64,000 bases of DNA. It comes from Branchipolynoe longqiensis. Its lineage: Eukaryota > Annelida > Polychaeta > Phyllodocida > Polynoidae. The notes below the pieces were generated by a model, which worked only from the letters and a program-made list of their open reading frames with translations, was not told where the DNA came from and ran no database searches. Positions 43,318 to 52,319 of this stretch are shown here, piece after piece. The stretch lies in the NCBI GenBank assembly GCA_030323885.1, contig CM059203.1, forward strand, positions 496,001-560,000. Direction: 5' to 3'. The stretch's first letter is position 1; each line of letters begins with the position of its first letter. The position numbers and the translations under genes were made by a program.

Positions 43318-44171
43318 TGTGTGTGTACATATAGTTTATTCATTGTAAAGTCTTTTGTCAGCGCTGTGGCATTGGTCTTCCAGCCATGTGAAAATACAGT
43401 CATTTACAATATATGTATAATGTAGTCTGATATTGTCATCAACAGCTAGCTCAAGTATACTTTGACAATTCACTTATAAGATAGTAGTTATATGTTGTAT
43501 ACATACATACTTAGATACATACATATGTATTGATTAGACCGTTACATTACAGAGTGGTTAGGTGCATAGTTTCCCCTCACAGGTTTATATTCCTACTGTG
43601 TTGTGAATTGCATAATTATCATGTTGTTGGAGATAACATTTTGAAATGCAGTGTTAATATAATTAGTTGCTTATTCTGGTAGATGGAGTATGGTTAGCTT
43701 GTAGGGTTATGCTTAAAAGGTAATACCAGGGGTGTGTTTTTGACTACATGAAGTAGTTTGAATAAGTAGGTCGTTAGTAATGATGGGATCAACTATGCTT
43801 GGAGGATTGTACATTTCAGTCATTTAGTAGAGTAGTACAGTGTTTATTAGTGTCTACGTTTATAGGAATACTACCAGACTGATATGCATTTTCTGAAGTT
43901 GTTGGGCAAATACTTTCTAAGATGGATAACTTGGTTTGTTGGCAGCAGGTAAGGGAGCGCGGTGTGGTGGGGGAGGGGGTGGCCATAGGTGCTTATAATA
44001 GGTAGATAATTTAACATGGTGACCTCATCACTAGGCCTGTGGAAGGGCCTGATTGGCTTGGTGAATTCTTACCAGATTCTTGAATTCTAGTTGTGTTTGT
44101 GCATGTCTAATTCTGACTGGGAGTTCATTTAATAATTTGCTGCCTTTGTAGACCACGGATTGGAATGTTAT
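43318..44171 (-). mobile_element. LINE 3' portion (TTCG-hairpin family) with ORF2 C-terminus
   Basis: Minus strand. From about 44171, codons read NITFQSVVYKGSKLLNELP, then VRIRHAQTQLEFKNLVRIHQ. This resembles the last conserved segment of CR1/L2-type LINE ORF2 proteins (YKASKLWNxLPxxI+..xxLxxFKxxLK). About 700 bp of AT-rich 3' UTR follows, ending in the GGCTGGAAGACCA hairpin block and TATATGTACACACACAAAT. This ties the hairpin fragments at 20, 13184, 18714 and 51930 to a LINE. The copy is 5' truncated. Confidence 0.65.
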
Positions 44172-44560
44172 ATTTCATTCATAGCAGACGACACATAATC
44201 ATTTGATTGAGATGGTGATAATTCATTTAGAGCAGACGATAGGGAAGAATTTGATTGAGATGGTGATATTTCATTTAGAGCAGACAATAGGGAAGAATTT
44301 GATTGAGATGGTGATATTTCATTTAGAGCAGACGATAGGTAAGCATTTCATTGAGATGGTGATATTTCATTTAGAGCAGATGATAAGTAAGCATTTCATT
44401 GAGATGGTGATATTTCATTTAGAGCAGACTACAGATGAGTATTTATTCGAACAGACGACTGGTAAGCATCTGAGTGAGATGGTGATATATAATTTCTAGA
44501 ACAGACCATAGGTAAGCATTTCATTGAGATGGCGTATTTCCTTTGGAGTAGACAACAAGT
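44172..44560. repeat. 48-bp array, right part (about eight units)
   Basis: The unit is GATGGTGATATTTCATTTAG, then AGCAGACGATAGG and AAGAATTTGATTGA. Sixteen codons per unit produce the frame at 44203-44499, not a gene. Confidence 0.92.
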
Positions 44561-44602
44561 TGTGGGTTGCTATGCAGTGAGCTGGGTGCGTTGCAATGTT
44601 AA

Positions 44603-44946
44603 AGTGGCATAGTCCGATGGTTTTGAGTTTCTGAAATTTTCTGAGATAAATACATTAGGTTGATCATTATTTTACCTTACTTTAACTTGAAGTAACTTTT
44701 ATTTTAAGTGGCTAACTTTTGAGATATTTGAAGTGGAAACATGCAAAATGAATTTTGACAAGCTTGTCAACACTCTGAGCCCATAGGCTTCTGCAGTAAC
44801 ATGTTCTATTCAATTGCCTCAGTATTCCCTTCTGTGTGGTGACAAATGTTCAATAAGTGCACCAATATCTAAGTTAGATATGTAGAATCAAATTTAGATA
44901 ATTGTTTGGTTTTGAAAATTTGATATTTTCATCGGACTACGCAGCT
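44603..44946. mobile_element. TTAA MITE family T, intact copy, 344 bp
   Basis: AGTGGCATAGTCCGATGG left end and CATCGGACTACGCAGCT right end, perfect TTAA flanks (44599-44602 and 44947-44950). Inverted relative to the 42059 copy. Confidence 0.9.
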
Positions 44947-45216
44947 TTAACGCTATCAGTATATATCGCGGGACGCATGACGTTCACTACCAGCAGGTCA
45001 CGTGACTGGTATTGCACATTTAGTACAATTACCAGGCCTGACTGATGGGCCTCGCACAAAAACAAATCCACAAACAATTTTGTCCTAAAAGTTTCTCCGA
45101 ATTATCCAATCGAACGTTCTCAAAGCTGTAATGCTTCTATTGCTTGTGACAAATGATATACATGTATGTGGACACGTTCATCGATCTGATTCTCTCTGTA
45201 ACCCTCTCCCTATATA

Positions 45217-45394
45217 CAGTAAAACCTCTCTAACGGACCACCTCAACAGATCGACCACTCCCCTATATCGATCGCTTTATTTGGGTCCCAACAACACAAT
45301 TGTAATCATATTCTAACTCTCTAAACCGACCACCTCCCTAAATGGACCACTTAAAGTCGGTCCATAGGTAGGTCGATTTACAGAGGTTTTACTG
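45217..45394. mobile_element. Tigger/pogo-like MITE, 178 bp (inverted)
   Basis: CAGTAAAACCTCTCTAACGG to AGAGGTTTTACTG, TA flanks. Orientation opposite to 1154-1331. Confidence 0.88.
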
Positions 45395-45788
45395 TATATA
45401 TGAAGGTGTGAATATAAACAAAGAGCTAGGTTATATTATGCATGGAATTGCCCACGGGCGCTCTAGTTCTCCATCCTGCCACCAGGGCACCAGGTGCGTG
45501 TGGACATGCTTCTTACTAAATTAGCCACAGAAAAAAAAAATACACGCCTGCATATTGTGTTCAGGTTCACGTCGCTCAATCTCGCTACAAGTTATGCAGA
45601 TTGCGACGTAATAGTAAAACACATCACTTAGAACTGCACACTTTATTTGGTACTTTGTTGCCCACAATCAACAGTTTCTAATTGACGTTTCCAAAACAAT
45701 ATACAACACCTCTCTAAATCGACCCAACATGGGACCGATTTTAAATGGTCCCATTCTGGTGCTAACGTACTGACCATTAGCCTACTAA
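45395..45788. other. Unassigned; half of a Tigger-like MITE at 45705-45770
   Basis: AACACCTCTCTAAATCGACC, then GATTTTAAATGGTCC, is a left-arm fragment of the 178-bp MITE. Otherwise nothing is recognised. Confidence 0.5.
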
Positions 45789-46129
45789 AGGGCGCATTCC
45801 ATATACGCGTAATGCGTAATGCGAATGCGACAAAAAATCGAAACGCCTTGAAACCTATGAACTACATTCCATACACGCGTAATGCGTAATGCGAATGCGA
45901 ATGCGAAAGAAATCCATTATTCCGATCGCTCCATGTAGCGATCGGTGCGTAATGCGTAATGCGTAAAGGTGCTGCGAATAGAAAGTCCTCAGTCACCTTT
46001 GTCCATTGATATAAGGTTGGAGGAAGCGACTGATAATTACGGACAGCCGGGACAAGGTGGAGCGCGGACCTGTTAGGAAGCAGTAGAAGGAGCAGTATGG
46101 AGAAGGAGACGGTGCAAACATGGTATGGT

Positions 46130-46770
46130 ATGGTATGGGGTGTTCGTAACCTTACGACGGTTACCGGTTGCAGAACTGCAACATTTATAGAGAGGCTCCG
46201 ATAAATCGGCCCAGTCTTTGGTTAAGACATGTCTTCTGCGGGTGAAGTGGTCTCAGAGGAAGTGTTATGAAGGCTGGGACATCCTTCACGACGTAGTGAC
46301 GACGGGGCGCCGGGTGGCAGCGGATCTCTCCGTGCCGTCTGTATGTAGTAGAGCTGTATGGTGTGTGTAGTGTAGCACTTGCATCCGGTCAGCAGGGGTT
46401 CGAGGAAGGCGGGCAAAGGTGGGAGCAGCGGTCGTTCCAGCAACAAGAACCAGACAGAGAAATCGTAAAAGGTCAAGAGCCCCACCCAAGAACACAACAA
46501 CCCTGGTTAGGGGAAGAAGTGAGCCTGGGAGAAATCGAATGGGCAGATCTAGGAAAGAGAAATGAGGAGAGTTGAGTCAAAGGCCCGTGCCTATCTGCCC
46601 TATGGTGACTAACCGGCGAGCCATAGACACGGACAGAGTAAGGGTAGAAAGTGAAAATGCCGGCAGGCACCCCCTCCTGGAACTCTTTTCAGACATATCA
46701 AGGAGGTGTCCGGCCGGCGGAGAGGTGATAGAGAGAGGTGTGGACGAAGTGCGGTCCGGATAGCAAGTGC
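46130..46770. other. Unrelated insert within transposon H, possible captured sequence
   Basis: Bounded on both sides by CGGTGCAAACATG of the element arms. Composition is balanced and not repetitive. Two + frames (46363-46575, 46572-46763) and several - frames are open, but I recognise no domain. It contains a GGTATGGTATGG start and no splice-like structure I can defend. It could be captured host DNA or simply the interior of a longer family member. Confidence 0.3.
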
Positions 46771-46884
46771 GGTGCAAACATGTAGGTTTATGGGGCGGAC
46801 CTGTTAGGAAGCAGTCTTCATATTTGGGACGGTCCTAACATCCCTCCAAGCAAGCTAAACTGAGCCATGTTTGGACCGTCCCAT

Positions 46885-47120
46885 TCTCTGTGTGTGTCTC
46901 TGTGTGTGTCTCTGTGTGTGTCTCTGTGTGTGTGTCTGTGTGTGTATCTGTGTCTGTGTGTATCTGTGTCTGTGTGTGTCTGTGTGTGTGTCTGTGTGTG
47001 TCTGTGTGTGTATATGTGTATGTGTGTGTCTCTTTGTCAGAGACACAGAGACACACACAGAGACACGGAGACACAGACACACACATAGAGACACACACAC
47101 AGACACAGAGTCACACACAC
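46885..47120. repeat. (TCTGTGTG)n with inverted (CACACAGA)n
   Basis: About 150 bp of TCTGTGTGTG, then the hinge TGTGTCTCTTTGTCAGAGAC, then the complementary ACACAGAG/CACACA run: a snapback microsatellite inside transposon H. Confidence 0.9.
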
Positions 47121-47699
47121 TTTTTATATACTTTTTATATACTTCACTGCATAACGCATAACGCATTACGCGTATATGGAATGCTGGCATTCGCATAAAG
47201 GGCGCATTCCATATACGCGTAATGCGTAATGCGAATGCGAATGCGACAAAAAATTGAAACGCCTTGAAACCTATGAGCTACATTCCATATACGCGTAATG
47301 CGTAATGCGAATGCGAATAAAATCCATTATCCCGATCGCTCCATGTAGCGATCGGTGCGTAATGCGTAATGCGAATAGTGCTGCGAATAGAAAAGCATCA
47401 GTCGCATTTGACCATTGATATAAGGCTGGAGAAGGCGACTGATAATTACGGACAGCTGGTCTTCATGAGAAATATGAAGCAGTCTTCATAATTGGGACGG
47501 TCCTAACATCCTTCAAAGCAAGCTAAACTGAGCCATGTTTGGACCGTCCCATTCTTCATATTTCTCATGAAGACTGCTTCCTAACAGGTCCGCGCATAAA
47601 CCTGCATGTTTGCACCGTCCCATTCTTCATATTTCTCATGAAGACTGCTTCCTAACAGGTCCGCGCATAAACCTACATGTTTGCACCGTCCCATTCTTC

Positions 47700-48270
47700 A
47701 TATTTCTCATTTCTGTGTTTCTGTGTGTGTCTCTGTGTCTATGTGTGTGTCTGTGTGTGTCTCTGTGACTCTGTGTGTGTCTCTGTGTCTGTGTGTGTGT
47801 CTGTGTGTGTGTCTCTGTGTTGTGTCTCTGTGTGTGTGTATCTCTGTGTATCTGTGTGTGTCTCTGTGTTTCTGTGTGTGTCTGTGTGTATGTGTCTCTG
47901 TGTCTGTGTGTGTGTCTCTGTGTGTCTGTATCTGTGTGTGTCTGTGTGTGTGTCTCTGTGTGTGTCTCTGTGTTGTGTCTGTGTGTGTCTCTGTGTGTGT
48001 ATCTGTGTCTGTGTGTGTGTGTCTCTGTGTGTGTGTCTGTGTGTGTGTCTCTGTGTGTATCTGTGTCTGTGTGTGTCTCTGTGTTTGTGTCTCTGTGTCT
48101 GTGTGTGTGTGTCTGTGTGTGTGTCTCTGTGTGTGTATATGTGTATGTGTGTGTCTCTTTGTCAGAGACACAGAGACACAGACACACACATAGAGACACA
48201 CACAGCGACACAGAGTCACACACACACAGACACACACAGAGACACAGACACACACATAGAGACACACACA
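47700..48270. repeat. (TCTGTGTG)n microsatellite foldback
   Basis: About 450 bp of TCTGTGTGTG variants, the same TGTGTCTCTTTGTCAGAGAC hinge at about 48150, then about 100 bp of the complement. The Cys/Val and His/Thr frames are artefacts. Confidence 0.95.
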
Positions 48271-48409
48271 CTTTTTATATACTTTTTATATACTTCACTG
48301 CATAACATGTAGGTTTATGCAGCGGACCTGTTAGGAAGCAGTCTTCATATTTGGGACGGTCCTAACATCCCTCTAAGCAACCTAAACTGAGCCATGTTTG
48401 GACCGTCCT

Positions 48410-48672
48410 ATTCTGTGTGTGTGTGTCTCTGTGTGTGTCTCTGTGTGTGTATCTGTGTCTCTGTGTGTGTCTCTGCGTGTGTCTGTGTGTGTGTGTCTCT
48501 GTGTATGTGTGTGTGTCTGTGTGTGTGTCTGTGTGTGTGTCTGTGTGTGCGTGTCTCTGTGTGTGTCTCTGTGTTGTGTCTCTGTGTGTGTCTCTGTGTG
48601 TGTCTCTGTGTGTGTCTGTGTGTATATGTGTCTGTGTGTGTCTCTTTGTCAGTGACACAGACACACACATAG
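48410..48672. repeat. (TCTGTGTG)n microsatellite with short foldback
   Basis: About 230 bp of TCTGTGTGTG variants, hinge TCTCTTTGTCAGTGACACAG, then a few complementary units. It follows CCGTCCTATTC of transposon H, the same junction as the other two. Confidence 0.95.
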
Positions 48673-48697
48673 ACTCGCTGATGCAATCAACCTACTC

Positions 48698-48845
48698 CGG
48701 AGGAGGTGGCCGAATTGGTAGAACGCAGGCCCGCCGTGTATCCGGAATTTCATGTATCCGGCACGCTGTGTATCCGGAATTTCATGTATCCGGCACGCCG
48801 TGTATCCGGCATTTCATGTATCCGGCACGCTGTGTATCCGGTGCC
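48698..48845 (+). repeat. tRNA-like head followed by 30-bp tandem repeat
   Basis: GGAGGTGGCCGAATTGGTAG, then AACGCAGGC, looks like the first half of a SINE head. It runs into about four units of TGTATCCGGAATTTCATGTA, then TCCGGCACGC. Confidence 0.65.
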
Positions 48846-49111
48846 CCACCAGACACCGCCCATTGCGGCTGTCACGACTATCTTGCTTCGTTATCTCTCT
48901 CATCCATCTCCACCACCCCCCACACTCCCGCACCCCCCACGTGAGAGGTCACGGCTTGGGCAGGGGGCACTGCCCCAGCAATCTGTGCCCCTTGTAGCAA
49001 CCCCCGACTGGTTCACGGCCAGTCATATCATGTGCCACTGGTTGTCATTGGTTCATTGGTGACGCATGCGCATTCTGAGGTAGTCTCGGTTTGAAACAGC
49101 AGCCATGAGTT
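48846..49111. other. Unassigned C-rich stretch
   Basis: Nothing is recognised. Confidence 0.4.
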
Positions 49112-49706
49112 GATAGACTACATCACGGTTCCAGCGGTGCGGTGCATTGTGGGATGGGTCAGAGCAAACCAACCCGCCCAAAAGCACATGGCACATGCTA
49201 ATACACTGGGTGCAGCAATGAAATGTGCTAGTTTCAGCTCATCTCAGCTCCTGTTTGAAACATAGAATACTAACTAAAAATATATATGTAATAAATTAAG
49301 ATATTAATCTTTTATCCAGCATTGCATTTACATCAATATAATCAGCACATCTTATGCCATGTGCATTTAGATTTAGAAAGATCTAGGCACTCAAACTAGT
49401 GTTAGAGCCACAGCCAGAGTACTCAATGCATTGTCAATGGCAGTGAGTAATCTCCATACAGAAAAAGTAAAATATTGCTAAAACCACACGACCTAGGCAC
49501 AAACCGCTTGGAACACATATAAAAAACAGGTTTACCAAAAAGATTATATTAAATTGATAAGGTTAGGGTTTGGGATTTCTATTAATTTTGAATAAAACTG
49601 ACATTTTTCAATGCGCGTATAGGCAAACTCAATGGCCGTACGCCTTTGCTTTGCTCCCAAGGCCGTTTTCGGCGCATGTGCAGTCGGAACTGTGATGTAG
49701 TCTATT
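49112..49706. mobile_element. TIR element family A, copy 1, about 595 bp
   Basis: Termini GATAGACTACATCACGGTTC and GAACTGTGATGTAGTCTAT(T). Subterminal GCGGTGCATTGTGGGATG on the left and GCGCATGTGCAGTCGG on the right. A central AT-rich core is shared with 55.6-56.3 kb and (part) 15.8-15.9 kb. No coding capacity; superfamily unknown. Confidence 0.75.
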
Positions 49707-49805
49707 CTCTCACGTGGAACCAAACACAGCCCGTCATTACCATCGTCGTGGTCTCATCACCGTGCCGTATGAGGTTGCAATAAAAGCTGGCTGTTTGTTG
49801 CCATC

Positions 49806-49974
49806 GTGGTGTTCTTTGTGGCGGAGTGGTTAGAGTGTCTGACTTTTTTCTAGGTTGGACACCTAATCTGAACGTCAGTGGTTCGATTCCGCGTGCCCCC
49901 ACCTCTACCAATTTGGATTTCCATCGCTGTGTATAATTTACAGCGTCATCAAAGGCCAGTTGCTCTCATGCCAT
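49806..49974 (+). mobile_element. tRNA-derived SINE, family V, copy 2
   Basis: TGTGGCGGAGTGGTTAGAGT, then GTCTGACTTTTTTCTAGG and GTGGTTCGATTCCGCG (B box), 3' part ATTTGGATTTCCATCGCTGT, then GTATAATTTACAGCGTCATC and AAAGGCCAGTTGCTC. Compare 32468-32630. Confidence 0.78.
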
Positions 49975-50212
49975 GTCTATGTGGTGTGGGAGGTTAAAAA
50001 TCGCTTGGGTCGGTAAAAGTGTAGGCTCGGGCTTTCTATCGACAAACTGTCTAATGGTGAAAACAAGCCTATTCAGGCTTATCCACGATAGGCAGTATAA
50101 ATCTTCAAGAGAGAGAGAGAGAGATTCTACCAAAAGTCTGATTCGAACTCCCGACCTTCCACACGGGAAGCCTGCGCTGTACCGATTCGGCCACGGCGTC
50201 TGGTTCATTTAT
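49975..50212 (-). mobile_element. Repeat shared with 34.2 kb, ending in a tRNA-like head
   Basis: 49975-50118 matches 34181-34340. Then (GA)n and, on the minus strand, a tRNA-like head GCCGTGGCCGAATCGGTACA, then GCGCAGGCTTCCCGTGTGGA and GGGAGTTCGAATC. This may be a third SINE family whose body is the shared repeat. Confidence 0.55.
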
Positions 50213-50312
50213 CATGTCTGAACCAGAATAGACGATTTCCACCACCAATCAGCTGGCTAACGTTAATCGGAAATTAAAAACACTGGTACCACTCTGGGCA
50301 GTGGCTTATTAT

Positions 50313-50655
50313 GTAGGACCGGGTACGGTGGCTGTATCGGTAGAGCACAGGCCTCGCATGCGGAAGATCGGGAGTTCGCGAGTTTGGTTCCCCGTCGAGT
50401 CAAACCAATGACTTAAAAATGTATACTTGTCGCTTCCTAGCCTGGTGCTTGGCATTATTAGGATGGGGCAAGGACTGGTTGGCCCAGTGTCAGGATAATG
50501 TGACTGAGTGGGGTATCAGGTCATGGTTCTGGTGGCCTGATTTCCCAGTGGGGCCGCTCTATAAAACCGCCATGAGTGCATACTGTAACAAGTCGGTACC
50601 CATCCTGATATGACCTTAGATGTTGTTAGGACGTAAAACAACAACAAATAAACTT
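50313..50655 (+). mobile_element. SINE family S, second head type, full length
   Basis: Head GGTGGCTGTATCGGTAGAGC, then ACAGGCCTCGCATGCGGAAG and GGTTCCCCG, full body, 3' CCTGATATGACCTTAGATGT, then TGTTAGGACGTAAAAC and (AAC)nAAATAA. Confidence 0.88.
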
Positions 50656-51054
50656 GTGTCGCATGTGACCTAGAGGAGGTTCACCACGTACCCGCCCTTT
50701 GGTGGCAGAGAGGAGAACCAATGTTGCGGGTAGCAGCTGAATTAACAACCTACCAGTTACTACCCCAGGTAATTAATGTCTGCACAGGAAATGAACACGT
50801 GAACGCAGGGAATTGTGGGACGGCCGTCCTGCTGTTCTGAGAAAATGCCTCAATTGCACACATCTGACATGCAACTCTCAGACAATTAAATCGAATGTCA
50901 GGTAAAGCTGTTTTGGGAACCAATAAAGAATTGCACAATGCAGTCAGTCGATATTACTATTAGGCACAGCGATTACGTGACTGAGTGGGATATTGGTATA
51001 GTAGGGTGGCCGTTATAAAATGGCAATGAATGTGGACCTTTCCACCCTTATACA
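50656..51054. other. Unassigned single-copy stretch
   Basis: A short SINE-body echo (TGACTGAGTGGGATATTGG) lies at 50978-50996. Otherwise nothing. Confidence 0.4.
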
Positions 51055-51250
51055 TCATCATCATCATCATGCTGTTGGTCGCGATGCGACAAAAACTGCT
51101 TTCATTACTTGACTGCCGCTCATGCAGTTGTACATTTGATGAAAGCTGCCTGCAAAAGTGTTGAAGTGCTGCTGGCTTTTGCAAGTTACCAGCCACACTC
51201 TCTCGGGGAGCAAATAGAGGTTTCACACCGGCAAGAACATGTCAAGACAG
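51055..51250 (-). mobile_element. Retroposon carrying the RTE-like LINE 3' tail (copy 2)
   Basis: Begins (CAT)n, then CTGTTGGTCGCGATGCGACA and CTTTCATTACTTGACTGCCG, the inverse of the LINE 3' end. It then departs from the LINE coding sequence into the same body as 35561-35705 (ACATTTGATGAAAGCTGCCT, AGTTACCAGCCACACTCTCT). Confidence 0.6.
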
Positions 51251-51929
51251 GCGCAAAACTATTTGTCCCTACAGTGGCTGGTCGGGAGATGTTGGGAGTT
51301 CCATTCATCAACCGCCCTTAATGCTGCCACAGTGACATGGTTTCCTGTTTAGGGTTTGCTCCCTTCGCCTTCAGTTCTGTCAAGAACCTGTACCACAAGG
51401 CAGTCGTTTACAACTCTGAGGGCAGGGGCGTCAAACTCCCTGAGGTATTGCAATACCTGCATTCCATGTAATTACAGGGGAGAGATTCTAAAAATAACCA
51501 ATTAGATAGTGACAACTTAATGGCCGCTTTTGACTTTTAATGCTACGTGATTTCATAAATGCTTCACTCCAGAAGTAGCAGTCTTTCGTAGCGGAGATCT
51601 TCTCTTAGTTGTCCATCGGCGACGATGATGACTCATCATTTATTGTGAACTCATTGATGACAATTGAGTCCAATTTGTGCTTGGAATGTGCGGTGGCACA
51701 TTGGACATGTGTGTGTAGCTGCAGTCTGAGAGTCGGGTAGATGAAGCAGACAATCTTTCCCCTGCTGACACTTTTTAACTTGAGATATACAATCAGTTTC
51801 AAACTGTGCCGTGCCTTTGCGAATAGAAGCATGCTACAACTCCTTTCCTTGGCCACGCTATTTCCCAGGTTTCAGTCTGATAGATAGATATATGAAAAAT
51901 ATATCACACTTTTTTGTCATTTTTGTTAA
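51251..51929. other. Unassigned stretch
   Basis: No recognised gene or repeat. Confidence 0.4.
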
Positions 51930-52110
51930 AATAATTTATTCATCAGAATATACATTTTTCAGTGCCGAGGCACTGGTCTTGTGGTTGTAAATAGGTAGAA
52001 CAGCGGGTATATTAGATTGTAAATTCATGTGGTTATGTCCATAACCCAATATAAGTTCGATAAGGTTGTTCATCGGATCTGTCACAAGTCTCACATACTG
52101 CAGGAGTAAC
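51930..52110 (-). mobile_element. LINE 3'-UTR fragment (TTCG-hairpin family)
   Basis: AATAATTTATTCATCAGAAT, then TTCAGTGCCGAGGCACTGGT, the inverse of the 20-130 block with an intact CAGTGC/GCACTG-type stem (AGTGCCTCGGCACT on the minus strand). Confidence 0.6.
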
Positions 52111-52319
52111 TAGTGTCCTGTACTGTGGCACTCCAGGCTTGTGTACAGTAACCCCAGGCCCCTCCCACGCAAACTTCTAAGCCGTGTCCCCTTCCATCCC
52201 CTGCCGCGCTCCCTGCCACCCTGCCTGCACCGAGCCTATTCTTAGTCTAATGAATTATCAATGGTTGAACACAGGCATAATAAAGCATGCCCATTAACAT
52301 GCATCTCGTCACCTGTGCT

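Larger units (their letters stand above)
45789..47198. mobile_element. Harbinger-type transposon H, large copy with internal insert
   Basis: Starts AGGGCGCATTCCATATACGC after TAA (45786-45788). The right arm ends inside its subterminal repeat (GGAATGCTGGCATTCGCA), where the next copy begins at TAA. The last ~50 bp, with the right terminus, are displaced or lost. Between the arms lie about 640 bp of unrelated sequence (46130-46770) and a microsatellite foldback (46885-47120). Confidence 0.7.
47199..48690. mobile_element. Harbinger-type transposon H, further copy or mosaic
   Basis: Starts AGGGCGCATTCCATATACGC directly after TAA (47196-47198), within the previous copy's subterminal repeat. It carries the AATTATCAGTCGCC-type block (inverted, about 47420-47455), the CTGTTAGGAAGCAGTC arms several times (47460-47700, 48320-48400), and two microsatellite foldbacks. 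No terminal GGAATGCGCCCT was found before 48690, so the right end is missing. Confidence 0.65.

Noticed and set aside
44203..44499. 98-codon frame with MVIFHLEQTIGK repeats
   Set aside because: The 48-bp array is sixteen codons long. No reading-frame conservation beyond that, and units in the left part of the array break the frame.
47636..48312. Cys/Val/Ser-rich and His/Thr-rich frames of about 210 codons
   Set aside because: Both strands of a TCTGTGTG microsatellite.
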